A stretch of 25,427 bases of DNA. It comes from Avimonas intestinalis. GTDB taxonomy: Bacteria; Bacillota; Clostridia; Oscillospirales; Acutalibacteraceae. The notes under the pieces are model-generated. The model had not been told where the DNA came from. It was given only the letters and a program-made list of their open reading frames with translations, and did no database searches. This document shows positions 6,801 through 16,091 of the stretch, piece by piece. The DNA is taken from the NCBI GenBank assembly GCA_904380375.1, contig CAJFID010000033.1:1-25427 (forward strand), written 5' to 3'. Every line of letters begins with the position of its first letter. The stretch's first letter is position 1. The position numbers were made by a program, and so were the translations under genes.

Positions 6801-8000
6801 TCAGCGTGCCAGGTACTCCTTCGCGAAGGCGCCCAGCTTCCTTATGCCGCGCTCCAGCGCCTCGTCGCTCGGGGTGGAGAAATTGATGCGGAAGGACTGG
6901 CAGGGGTCGGTTTCATACGGCATAAAGGCGTTGCCGGGCACCACCGCCACCTTGTGCTCCTTGACCGCAAGGGTGCAGAATTCGGGCATGTTCACCCCTT
7001 CGGGCAGGTGGCACCAGACGAACAGTCCGCCCTCTACCCTGTCGTAGGTGATCCCGGCCGGGACCAGATGCTCCTCAATGAGCGCCAGCGCCTTCTCCGC
7101 CTTGGCGCGGTAGAGGGTGCGCAGCCCCTCAAGATGGGCCTCGTAGTCGTACTTCGCCATGAACTCGTCGCAGACGATCTGGGACCAGATATTGGTGTGC
7201 ACGTCCTCCCCCTGCTTGCAGACGATCATCTTCTGCAGCAGCGTCTTGGGCGCGATCGCGTAGCCGACCCGCATTCCAGGGGAGATCACCTTGGAGAAAG
7301 TGCCGGCGTACACCACCGCGCCCTCTTCATCCAGGGACTTGATGCAGGGCAGATCCTGCCCCGCATACCGCAGGTCGCCGTAGGGGTTGTCCTCCGCGAC
7401 CAGGATGCCGTACTGCTTGGCCAGCGCATACACCCGGCGGCGCTTGTCCATACTCATGGTGATGCCGGCCGGGTTCTGGAAATTCGGGATGGTGTACAGG
7501 AACTTGGCGTTGGGGTTGGCCTTCATCGCCGCCTCAAGCACCTCTATGTCGATGCCGTCGCTCTGCAGCGGCACGCCGACCAGCTTGGCCCCGAGCGAGC
7601 GGAAGGAGTTGAGGGAGCCGACGAAGCTCGGCGATTCGCACAGCACCACGTCGCCGGGGTTGATGAGCGCCTTGGCCAGCAGCTCCAGCGCCTGCTGCGC
7701 GCCGGAGGTGATCAGCAGATCGTCAAACTCCCGCCCCACCCCGTGCTTCTGCTTCATGTACGCCTTGAGGCGGTCCCGCAGGGGGGTATACCCTTCGGTC
7801 GTGCTGTACTGTAGCGCGTCAATCGGCCGCTCGGCGAAAATCCGGGCGGAAATCTCCCGGACCGCGTCAACCGGGAACGCCTCCGGCGCGGGGTTGCCCG
7901 CGGAGAGGGAAACCACCTCCGGATCGGCGGAATACTTGAGGATTTCCCGGACCGCCGAGGGGTTGAGGTGGACGATCGGATCGGCAAAACGATACTCCAT
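6801..8000 (-). CDS. PLP-dependent aminotransferase, class I/II (2-aminoadipate/aromatic type)
   Basis: A fold-type I aminotransferase of 399 residues. The PLP lysine lies in YAGTFSKVISPGMRVGY (Lys237, with Arg244 in the phosphate site). Other cofactor residues are Asn176 in NFQNPAG, and Asp204 and Tyr207 in AEDNPYGDL. TSGAQQALELLAK (98-110) binds the phosphate. The sequence belongs with the stand-alone relatives of MocR/LysN-type enzymes, whose substrates range over 2-aminoadipate, aromatic and branched-chain amino acids; the substrate cannot be read from the sequence. The start is ATG at 8000, with GAAAGGA about 11 bases upstream; the longer frame to 8114 is low-complexity. It is transcribed away from gltX from an interleaved promoter. 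Confidence 0.93.
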   Translation of the reverse strand: MEYRFADPIVHLNPSAVREILKYSADPEVVSLSAGNPAPEAFPVDAVREISARIFAERPIDALQYSTTEGYTPLRDRLKAYMKQKHGVGREFDDLLITSGAQQALELLAKALINPGDVVLCESPSFVGSLNSFRSLGAKLVGVPLQSDGIDIEVLEAAMKANPNAKFLYTIPNFQNPAGITMSMDKRRRVYALAKQYGILVAEDNPYGDLRYAGQDLPCIKSLDEEGAVVYAGTFSKVISPGMRVGYAIAPKTLLQKMIVCKQGEDVHTNIWSQIVCDEFMAKYDYEAHLEGLRTLYRAKAEKALALIEEHLVPAGITYDRVEGGLFVWCHLPEGVNMPEFCTLAVKEHKVAVVPGNAFMPYETDPCQSFRINFSTPSDEALERGIRKLGAFAKEYLAR

Positions 8001-8132
8001 TCTATAATGCTTCCTTTCTTCTGTCTCTTTTTCTGTCGCCGGCCTGCACCGCCCCCTGCCGCAGGGCAGAGCCTCCGGGCGCCGGGAGGGCGGGAGGGCC
8101 TGGGAGAAACACATAAAGTAGAATTACTATTT

Positions 8133-8162
8133 ATCATACCACACCCGTGTTGACTTTTTCAA
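8133..8162 (-). promoter_or_regulatory. Promoter of the aminotransferase gene
   Basis: On the minus strand TTGAAA (complement of 8157-8162) and TATGAT (complement of 8133-8138) are 18 bases apart. The leader to the ATG at 8000 would be about 125 nt. Its -35 region interleaves with the -35 box of the gltX promoter on the other strand. Confidence 0.75.
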
Positions 8163-8194
8163 CCGGAAACGGTAAAGTAATACTATCGTTTCCG
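8150..8194 (+). promoter_or_regulatory. Promoter of gltX-glnS with a flanking palindrome
   Basis: TTGACT (8150-8155) is followed after 17 bases by TAAAGT (8173-8178). The -10 box lies inside an inverted repeat, CGGAAACG (8164-8171) and CGTTTCCG (8187-8194), two perfect 8-bp arms 15 bases apart. A smaller pair, GTTGA/TCAAC (8149-8153 and 8159-8163), covers the overlapping -35 boxes. The placement around the -10 box suggests an operator, but no regulator is identified. Confidence 0.6.
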
Positions 8195-8282
8195 TTCCCG
8201 TTTCCCCCGCCGATGGCAGAAAGCCATCGGGCCGGGGCGGCCGGACTGGCCGGGGAACGCACCCGAGAAAGGACGGTTCACC

Positions 8283-9956
8283 ATGACGGCATGTGAAAAG
8301 CTGGCAAACGCGATGTTCCCCGACGTGACCCTCACGCCGGAGGATTTGGAAAATGCCTATCCCCCCCGGCAGCTCAAGGAGGGGGCGCGGGTCACCCGGA
8401 TCGCACCCAGCCCCACCGGCTACCTCCACCTGGGGGTGCTCTATTCGGCCATGGTCAACAAGCTGACCGCCGACGCGTCCGGCGGGCTGTTCTACTTCCG
8501 GCTTGAGGACACCGACAGCAAGCGGGAGGTGCAGGGCGGCGCGGAGGATATCCTGCGCGGGCTCAACGCCTACGGCATCACCCCGCAGGAGGGCTTCGTC
8601 GCCCCCGGGGTGGTACAGGGCGATTACGGCCCCTACCGGCAGAGCGAGCGGGCCGGCATCTACCACGTCTACGCCAAGTCCCTGGTGGCGCAGGGGCTGG
8701 CCTATCCCTGCTTCTGCTCCGAGGAGGAGCGGCAGGCCGCCCGCCAGCGGCAGGAGGCAGCCAAGGTCCGCACCGGCTATTACGGCGAATACGCCCTGTG
8801 CCGGCGGCTGACCACGGAGGAGGCCCTGTCCCGGGTGCAGGCGGGGGAAAGCTACGTGGTGCGGCTGCGTTCCCCCGGCAGCGAGGAGCGGCGGATCCAA
8901 TTCGACGACCTCATCAAGGGGAAAATCGAGATGCCCGAAAACGACGAGGACATCGTGCTGCTCAAGTCGGACGGCATCCCCACCTACCATTTCGCCCATG
9001 CGGTGGACGACCACCTGATGCGCACCACCCATGTGCTGCGGGGGGACGAATGGATTTCCTCGGTGCCCAAGCACCTCCAACTCTTCCGCGTGCTGGGCTT
9101 CAAGCCGCCGAAATACGGGCACATCAGCCCGATCATGAAGCTGGAAAACGGCGGCAAGCGCAAGCTTTCCAAGCGCAAGGACCCGGAGGCCGCCGTCCAC
9201 TATTTCGTGCAGCAGGGGTATCCGGCCGGCAGCGTGATTGAATACCTGATGACCATCGCCGCGAGCGATTTTGAGGACTGGCGCCGCCGCAACCCGGACG
9301 CGCCCCGCGCGGCCTTCCCCTTCAACCTGAAGAAGATGAGCCCCTCCGGCGCGCTGTTCGACCCGGACAAGCTCAACGACGTAAGCAAGGCCGTCATCTC
9401 CCGCATGGACGCGGACGAGGTGGCCCAGGCGGTCACCGCCTGGGCGGCGGAATACGCGCCGGACTTCCACGCGCTGCTGGCCCGCGACCCGGCCTTCACC
9501 CGCGGGATCTTCGCCATCGACCGGGGGGGCAGCAAGCCCCGCAAGGATCTCGCGAAATGGGCCGACGCGCCGGATTTCGCCGCCTACTTCTTTGACGAAA
9601 CCTTCGACGGCGCCTTTGCCCTGCCGGAGCATATCGCCCCGGCGGACGCCAAGGCCGTCTTGGCCGCCTACAAGGGCGTATACGACCCGGCGCAGGACAA
9701 GCAGGCGTGGTTCCAGGCCATCAAGAACCTGGCTCCCTCGCTGGGCTTCTGCCCCGAGGTCAAGGAATATAAGAAAAACCCGGACGGCTACAAAGGCCAC
9801 GCCGGGGATATGAGCACCATCCTGCGCCTAGCCGTCACCGGCCGGGCCAACACCCCCGACCTGTGCAGCATCATGCAGCTGCTGGGCCGGGAGCGGGTGC
9901 TGTCCCGGATTGACCGGGCCATCCAACGCATCGACCGGGCCGGCTGCGCCGAATAA
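8283..9956 (+). CDS. gltX: Glutamyl-tRNA synthetase
   Basis: Class Ib synthetase that charges tRNA-Glu with glutamate. The HIGH motif region is APSPTGYLHLG (41-51) and the KMSKS loop is KLSKRK (294-299). The zinc-type motif C-x-C...Y...C of bacterial GluRS is present as Cys143, Cys145, Tyr170 and Cys173. RLEDTD (73-78) and HVLRGDEWISS (250-260) are family signatures. At 557 residues it is longer than the usual 480-500, matching a clostridial long form with an extended anticodon-binding region. The start ATG at 8283 has AAAGGACGG upstream. The stop is 33 bases before glnS, so the two probably form one transcription unit. A full GlnRS next door means this GluRS may not need to misacylate tRNA-Gln; its discrimination cannot be judged from motifs alone. 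Confidence 0.96.
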   Translation: MTACEKLANAMFPDVTLTPEDLENAYPPRQLKEGARVTRIAPSPTGYLHLGVLYSAMVNKLTADASGGLFYFRLEDTDSKREVQGGAEDILRGLNAYGITPQEGFVAPGVVQGDYGPYRQSERAGIYHVYAKSLVAQGLAYPCFCSEEERQAARQRQEAAKVRTGYYGEYALCRRLTTEEALSRVQAGESYVVRLRSPGSEERRIQFDDLIKGKIEMPENDEDIVLLKSDGIPTYHFAHAVDDHLMRTTHVLRGDEWISSVPKHLQLFRVLGFKPPKYGHISPIMKLENGGKRKLSKRKDPEAAVHYFVQQGYPAGSVIEYLMTIAASDFEDWRRRNPDAPRAAFPFNLKKMSPSGALFDPDKLNDVSKAVISRMDADEVAQAVTAWAAEYAPDFHALLARDPAFTRGIFAIDRGGSKPRKDLAKWADAPDFAAYFFDETFDGAFALPEHIAPADAKAVLAAYKGVYDPAQDKQAWFQAIKNLAPSLGFCPEVKEYKKNPDGYKGHAGDMSTILRLAVTGRANTPDLCSIMQLLGRERVLSRIDRAIQRIDRAGCAE

Positions 9957-9989
9957 GCGGGCCGCCCATCAAGGAAAGGACAGAGGGAT

Positions 9990-11693
<1,704 letters not shown>

Positions 11694-11766
11694 GCCCCCT
11701 TTGCCGCCAGCCCTGCAAAGCGCCACGCCGCCCGGGCGGGTAGCGGCACAAAATCAACCAAAGCAG

Positions 11767-11800
11767 CGCCCCCAGCGGAAGGATCCGCCGGGGGCGTTTT
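11767..11800 (+). terminator. Terminator of gltX-glnS
   Basis: CGCCCCC (11767-11773) pairs with GGGGGCG (11790-11796), with an inner 4-bp stem (11775-11778 with 11785-11788). It is followed by TTTTCTGTT. It lies 74 bases beyond the glnS stop. Confidence 0.85.
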
Positions 11801-11940
11801 CTGTTGCTGGGGACGGGGACGGAGCGGAGCAAAACCGACAAGGCCGCGGCGCACCCGCAGCGAAGGGGCAGCTGGGCCGGAAGCCGCCGACGAGCGCCGT
11901 CCGCTAGGCGCGCCCGCTGGGCCCCTCCTGCATCTTTTCC

Positions 11941-11990
11941 CCCTTCTACCCCCTCCTACCCCTTCTACCCCTTCTACCCCTCCTACCCCT
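11941..11990. repeat. 9-bp minisatellite at the 3' end of the XRE gene
   Basis: Five near-identical units of CC[TC]TCTACC/CCTCCTACC type run from 11941 to about 11989. The TA dinucleotide recurs at 11947, 11957, 11966, 11975 and 11984 (spacing 10, 9, 9, 9). On the minus strand it reads GGGGTAG[AG]A repeatedly, giving G4 runs spaced by 5 bases. The XRE stop codon (TAG, complement of 11983-11985) is the first unit's TAG, and the same frame contains further TAGs in following units. The rest of 11801-11940 holds no gene that I can see. Confidence 0.85.
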
Positions 11991-12933
11991 CTTTCCCTGG
12001 GGCTTCTCCCGCGGCCCCTTTTCCCGGGCTCCGCGCGGCTTCCGTGGACGGCCATTCGCCGGGCGCGGTATCCCCCCGGGAGAAGGATTCCGTAAGGAAA
12101 TCCTCAAGAATCCGGTGGTCAATAAAGGGCAGGATCGGGCAGATCCCGGCCAGGCCCTCCTTTTGCAGGGTTTCCTTGGCCATGCGGTTCAGCACGCCGC
12201 TGCTGATAAACGCGGCCAACGGCTTCACAGCGTCAATACCGCCCTGCCGCCAAGACTTTTCGGCATAGCCGTCCATGGTATGGGCACTCAGGAAGGGCGC
12301 CAGCGGGGCAAAGGAGGCAAAATCCCCGGTCTTTGCATACGCCTCCCCTGCCAAACGGTCCACCAGTCCGGTGCTAAGATGGGGGGCGACACACGCGACC
12401 GATTTCAGCTCTCCCGTCCGCTCTACCACTTCCTCCGCCGCCTTGTCCAGGAGCGATGTGCTGACAAAAGGGGCGACCGGGCTGATCGCCGACAAGGGTC
12501 CCCCCTTCTCAAGGAGCCCCCGCGCATATCGATCTAAAAAGTCCTGGCTCAGGAAGGGGGCGAGCGAGGCGACGCTCGCTGCATCCAGTTGGGCTGCCCC
12601 CTCCTGGCCAAGCAGTCCCTCCACCTGGTCGTCCTGCAGGAGAGGCGCCACCTCCTGGATTTCCTCCATCGTCGCCCCCTCTGCCGGACGGCCGTCCAGC
12701 ACGGCTGTGACCACCTGCCCGGCGGGCGAATGGCCCAGTATCTGGTCAATCGAGACACGGAATAGGTCGGATAACTCCCCCAGCTTGGAAATATCCGGCA
12801 TACTGACCCCTCGCTCCCAGTTGGAAACCGCCTGGAAGCTGATTCCCAGCCGGTTGGCCAACTCCATCTGCGTCAGGCCGGCCTCCCTGCGCAGCCTTGA
12901 AATCCGGGCCCCCACCTGCTGCATATTAAACAT
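11983..12933 (-). CDS. XRE-family regulator with seven-fold helical repeat domain
   Basis: A 316-residue protein with three parts. Residues ~5-65 are a Cro/CI-type helix-turn-helix (SRLRREAGLTQMELANRLGI, then SFQAVSNWERGVSMPD). Residues ~90-285 consist of about seven repeats of 28-29 residues. Each starts with a [LVI]AP[FLH][LVI]-type turn at about 95, 124, 153, 182, 211, 239 and 267, followed by a helix of pattern LDxxAxExxxKxG. The spacing of 29, 29, 29, 29, 28, 28 indicates an alpha-helical solenoid. Residues ~286-316 are a disordered Gly/Ala/Pro tail ending in a minisatellite. The HTH should bind DNA; the repeat domain probably binds a protein or senses a ligand. The start ATG at 12933 has a perfect AAAGGAGG 8 bases upstream; the longer frame to 13065 lacks one. 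No conserved partner gene is adjacent. Target genes are unknown. Confidence 0.92.
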   Translation of the reverse strand: MFNMQQVGARISRLRREAGLTQMELANRLGISFQAVSNWERGVSMPDISKLGELSDLFRVSIDQILGHSPAGQVVTAVLDGRPAEGATMEEIQEVAPLLQDDQVEGLLGQEGAAQLDAASVASLAPFLSQDFLDRYARGLLEKGGPLSAISPVAPFVSTSLLDKAAEEVVERTGELKSVACVAPHLSTGLVDRLAGEAYAKTGDFASFAPLAPFLSAHTMDGYAEKSWRQGGIDAVKPLAAFISSGVLNRMAKETLQKEGLAGICPILPFIDHRILEDFLTESFSRGDTAPGEWPSTEAARSPGKGAAGEAPGKEG

Positions 12934-13356
12934 TGCCGCCGCCTCCTTTTCCGGCTTTTTTAACGGCGTCCGCCGCTTGCATGGATATTCTACCCCACAG
13001 GACGGCGGTCGGCCAGCAAGCGCCGGTTGAAAAGCCCCTTTGGCCCGCGTCTCCGTGCGGCTCAACCATGGCTTGAACCGTCATGTCCCCCCGGAAAAGC
13101 CCTGGCAAGCAGACGCCGGCTTCCTCCGGCGGGAAGGGCCGGCTGACTTCTCCCGCTCCGGAAATGGAGCCCTTCGCAATCCTCCATCGGCCCGTCTCAG
13201 AAGCTGGAAGCGGGCGCCCCCGTCCGGCCGTCACCTGCCTCAATACAGAAAAGGACGGGATGGCTCCCGCCCCACCGGAAGCCTCCCGCCCGTAAAATCC
13301 GCGCAGCAGGGCGGTACACGTCCCTGGCTGTCCCCGTCCGTCCCGTTCGCGGCGGA
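12934..13356. other. Non-coding gap between the XRE and VOC genes
   Basis: No gene with a plausible ribosome binding site is visible on either strand. A TAGAAT -10-like hexamer for the XRE gene lies on the minus strand near 12990 but lacks a -35 box at normal spacing, so no promoter is claimed. Confidence 0.4.
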
Positions 13357-13713
13357 TTATACCCCAACCTGCTGCACAAAGTCGATGTGGTTGCCGTCGG
13401 GGTCCCTAAAGCCGATCGCCCGCCAGCCCCAGGGATAGGTCACCGGCGGGGAATCCAACGCAACGCCCGCCGCCCGCAGGCGCTCGTATTCCGCGTCGAC
13501 GTCCTCCACCTCAAATTCCAGCCCGCAGCTTTCGGGGTTGATCTGCACCGGGGCTTGGATCTTACAGATCACCAGCGTCACGTCCCGCGTCAAAATCTCG
13601 CACCGGCCCGACCCGCCGTGGGATTCGTCCCAGCCGGCCTTTAATGCCATCGCATAAAAGTCCCGCATCCTGGCCACGTCGTTGGTCGGGATATTTACGC
13701 ACCGAAGCTTCAT
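13357..13713 (-). CDS. VOC superfamily (glyoxalase/bleomycin-resistance fold) protein
   Basis: A 118-residue protein with the two beta-alpha-beta-beta-beta modules of the vicinal oxygen chelate fold. The N-terminal strand MKLRCVNIPTNDVARMRDFY opens module 1, and module 2 ends in the typical FRDPDGNHIDFVQ, with a glutamate-type metal position replaced by Asp in HIDFVQ. Proteins of this size may act as dimeric metalloenzymes or as drug/toxin-binding proteins; the substrate is not predictable. The start ATG at 13713 has AAAGGGG 7 bases upstream. It lies 145 bases downstream of prmC on the same strand, beyond a GC hairpin, and could be a separate unit. Confidence 0.88.
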   Translation of the reverse strand: MKLRCVNIPTNDVARMRDFYAMALKAGWDESHGGSGRCEILTRDVTLVICKIQAPVQINPESCGLEFEVEDVDAEYERLRAAGVALDSPPVTYPWGWRAIGFRDPDGNHIDFVQQVGV

Positions 13714-13816
13714 CTTTCTGCCCCTTTCTGTTTCCTTCTGTTCCTGTACGCCTGTATTGGTTCCTTGCGCGGCAAATCGTCCCAGCCACCTCGCCGCTCC
13801 CGGCCGGATGCCCTTG

Positions 13817-13843
13817 GCGCCCCGCCTTACCGGGGCGGGGCGC
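13817..13843 (-). other. GC-rich hairpin after prmC
   Basis: GCGCCCCGCC (13817-13826) pairs perfectly with GGCGGGGCGC (13834-13843) around a 7-base loop, 15 bases past the prmC stop. The T-run is on the plus side (13846-13851), where no plus-strand gene is reading. In the direction of prmC there is no T-run. It may protect the mRNA 3' end rather than terminate transcription. Confidence 0.5.
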
Positions 13844-13858
13844 GTCTTTTTCCCCGGC

Positions 13859-14731
13859 TTAGCTTTCCGCCGGGCGCACGCCGAGGACCACCCGTTCCAC
13901 GCCGCCGAGGTCGCGGAAGATTTCGACTTCCTCCAGCCCCGCCCCTTGCAGCAGCGCGGCGACCGTCCCCGCCTGGCCGATTCCCACCTCTACGGCGCAG
14001 AAGGCGCCCGGCGCGAGCTTGCCCGCCCAATCCTGGGCGATCGCCCGGTAGAAGCACAGCCCGTCCTCGCCGCCGTCAAGGGCCAGGCGGGGCTCCCGGC
14101 GCACCTCCGGCATCAAGCCAGGCAGGTCGGCCGCGGGGATGTAGGGCGGGTTGGACAAAATCGCCGCCCAGCCGCCCGGGAAGCGGCCCGCATCGTGCAG
14201 GACGTCCGCCTTGACCGGCTCCACGGAATACCCGGGATACCGGGCGCAGTTTTGCCGAAGGTAGGCCAAAGCCTCTTCCGACCATTCCACCGCTGTAACC
14301 GCAAGGCCCGGCAGGAGGCTCGCCGTCCCCAGCGCCACGCAGCCCGACCCGGCGCAGAGGTCGAGCACCCGGAGCGGCCGTCCGGCCTCCGGCGGCCCCA
14401 TCCCCTTCAGCCGGGCGGCGGCCGTCTCACAGAGCAGCTCGGTATCCGGCCGGGGAATCAGCACCCCCGGCCCTACCGCAAGGGTGAGGTTCAGGAAATC
14501 CCATTCCCCCAGCAGGTATTGCAGCGGCTCTCCCGCCGCCCGGCGCCGCACGGCCCGCAGGGCCTGCGCCTCCGCCTCCGGCGGGACCGGTTCCGCCCCT
14601 TTGAGCGGGAGTCCCCCCCGCCGGAGGCCCGCAAACCGTTCGAGCAGGCAGGCCGCGTCAAAGGCAGGCGCGTCAACGCCGCCTTCCTCCAGCTGCGCCC
14701 GGAGCGCCCGGTACAGCTCCCGATAGGTCAT
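13859..14731 (-). CDS. prmC: Release factor glutamine methyltransferase
   Basis: PrmC (HemK) uses S-adenosylmethionine to methylate the glutamine of the GGQ motif in release factors RF1 and RF2, raising termination efficiency. The protein has 290 residues. An N-terminal helical domain (1-75) binds the release factor. The Rossmann methyltransferase domain has motif I VLDLCAGSGCVAL (122-134) and the catalytic NPPY (194-197, in LSNPPYIPAADLPGL). The RPDTE (94-98) preceding motif I is also typical of PrmC. The start ATG at 14731 is set by AAAGGAGGG upstream; the frame to 14848 is not family-like. It follows the DUF1385 gene, an arrangement often seen in Firmicutes with prfA next, but prfA is not present here. 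A strong hairpin lies between the two genes. Confidence 0.96.
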   Translation of the reverse strand: MTYRELYRALRAQLEEGGVDAPAFDAACLLERFAGLRRGGLPLKGAEPVPPEAEAQALRAVRRRAAGEPLQYLLGEWDFLNLTLAVGPGVLIPRPDTELLCETAAARLKGMGPPEAGRPLRVLDLCAGSGCVALGTASLLPGLAVTAVEWSEEALAYLRQNCARYPGYSVEPVKADVLHDAGRFPGGWAAILSNPPYIPAADLPGLMPEVRREPRLALDGGEDGLCFYRAIAQDWAGKLAPGAFCAVEVGIGQAGTVAALLQGAGLEEVEIFRDLGGVERVVLGVRPAES

Positions 14732-14830
14732 GCGGTCTCCCTCCTTTCCGCTTTGCCGTCCCGCATCCCTTGCCCAAGGCTCCCCTTCCTGCCCGTCCGA
14801 TCCGGCAGGGAATCCTCCGCAAACACAGAT

Positions 14831-14861
14831 AAGCGGCTGCGGCGACACGCCGCAGCCGCTT
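14831..14861 (-). terminator. 14-bp hairpin between the DUF1385 gene and prmC
   Basis: AAGCGGCTGCGGCG (14831-14844) pairs without mismatch with CGCCGCAGCCGCTT (14848-14861) around a 3-base loop, starting 3 bases past the DUF1385 stop. On the minus strand it is followed by ATCTGTGTTTG, a poor T-run. It could act as a partial terminator or an mRNA-end stabiliser, so prmC may be expressed less than the upstream genes. Confidence 0.6.
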
Positions 14862-14864
14862 TGC

Positions 14865-16067
14865 TTACAGCCGGTCGGCCTCGGGATCCTCGGGAATCAC
14901 CCGGTTGAGGGCGGTAATCGCCACCTCAATCATGCTGTCGTCCGGCTCCTTGGTCGTCAACCGCTGCACCCAAAGCCCCGGCGCGGAGATAATCCGCACC
15001 GCCAGCGAATCGGAACGGCCGGCCCACTTGATCAGCTCGTACCCGATGCCGACGATCACCGGGATGGTCAGCAGCTTGACCAAGGTACGCAGGATCGGCA
15101 CCTCAATCGGGATGAACATCGACACCACGATGCCGACGATCAGCATCAAAATCATAAACGAGGTGCCGCAGCGGGGATGGAAGCGGATCTGCTTGCGGAC
15201 GTTTTCCACCGTCAGGGGCAGCCCCTTTTCGTAGCAGAAAATGCACTTGTGCTCCGCCCCGTGGTACTGGAACACCCGGCGGATATCCTTCATCAGGGAC
15301 ACCGCCGCCAGATACCCCACAAACAGGGCGATCCGCAGCACCCCTTCAAACACCGCCCGCCAGATCTGGTTGTTGAACATCCCCATCGCCGGTATCTTCA
15401 TCAACAGGTTAAACAGCAGGGAAGGAAGGTAAATAAACAGCCCGACCGCGAGCACCACCCCCAGGACGGCGCTCACCACCATCAGCAGGGTCATGCCGAA
15501 CTGGGACAGGAAGCCCTCCGGCTTTTTCCCCTCTTTTTCCGCGCAGCCCGCTGCCGAAGAGGCCGGGCCCGCCGGCGTGTCCGCCGCAGCCGGGGCGGGC
15601 ACCGTCGGCTCCTGCCGGACGGCCGTGCCGGCTGCGGGCTGGGAAGCGGCCGGCGCGCCCTCCTGGGACGGCACGTCAGCGCTGAGGGCCGCAGATGCCA
15701 GCACAGCTTCCGCCTCGCTGCCGGCCGTCCCCGCTTCCCCGGCGTCGTCCGCCGCAGAAGCCGCTGCCGCCCCGCCCTTGCCGGCGGGCTCCTCCTCATC
15801 CTCCAGCCCGGAAAGCTCGGCGGAGCGCATCAGGCACTTATACCCGAAATACATCGAATCCACGAAATTGTAGATGCCGCGGATCAGGGGCAGCTTCCAG
15901 AATTTCGCCCGCTTGCTGCCCGAAGTGGCCCACTCTTCGATAACAATTTCGCCGGAAACATGCCGCACCGCCATCGCCGTCTTTTCCGGGCCGCGCATCA
16001 TAATGCCCTCAATCAGCGCCTGTCCGCCGATCGACGTTTTTTTGAGAACCTGCTCACTTTTTGCCAT
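14865..16067 (-). CDS. DUF1385 membrane protein, YqhQ-like
   Basis: A 400-residue membrane protein of the DUF1385 family. The N-terminal signature KTSIGGQALIEGIMMRGP (residues 10-27) and the central YHGAEHKCIFCYEKGLPL with RFHPRCGTSF are diagnostic. The function is unknown; B. subtilis YqhQ is the reference member. Membrane segments are visible near 197-225, 245-260, 310-330 and 335-352. Residues ~92-185 are a low-complexity Ala/Glu/Pro/Ser stretch inserted between the N-terminal domain and the first membrane segment, larger than in other members I know. The start ATG at 16067 has AAAGGAG upstream. It begins 24 bases after the sensor kinase stop, which implies co-transcription with the two-component genes. 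Confidence 0.93.
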   Translation of the reverse strand: MAKSEQVLKKTSIGGQALIEGIMMRGPEKTAMAVRHVSGEIVIEEWATSGSKRAKFWKLPLIRGIYNFVDSMYFGYKCLMRSAELSGLEDEEEPAGKGGAAAASAADDAGEAGTAGSEAEAVLASAALSADVPSQEGAPAASQPAAGTAVRQEPTVPAPAAADTPAGPASSAAGCAEKEGKKPEGFLSQFGMTLLMVVSAVLGVVLAVGLFIYLPSLLFNLLMKIPAMGMFNNQIWRAVFEGVLRIALFVGYLAAVSLMKDIRRVFQYHGAEHKCIFCYEKGLPLTVENVRKQIRFHPRCGTSFMILMLIVGIVVSMFIPIEVPILRTLVKLLTIPVIVGIGYELIKWAGRSDSLAVRIISAPGLWVQRLTTKEPDDSMIEVAITALNRVIPEDPEADRL

Positions 16068-16091
16068 AGGGGGCTCCTTTCCTGCCGCGCT

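Noticed and set aside
4944..9800. Long open frames antisense to trpS, the aminotransferase and gltX
   Set aside because: They mirror conserved synthetase and aminotransferase coding sequence and have no family character of their own.
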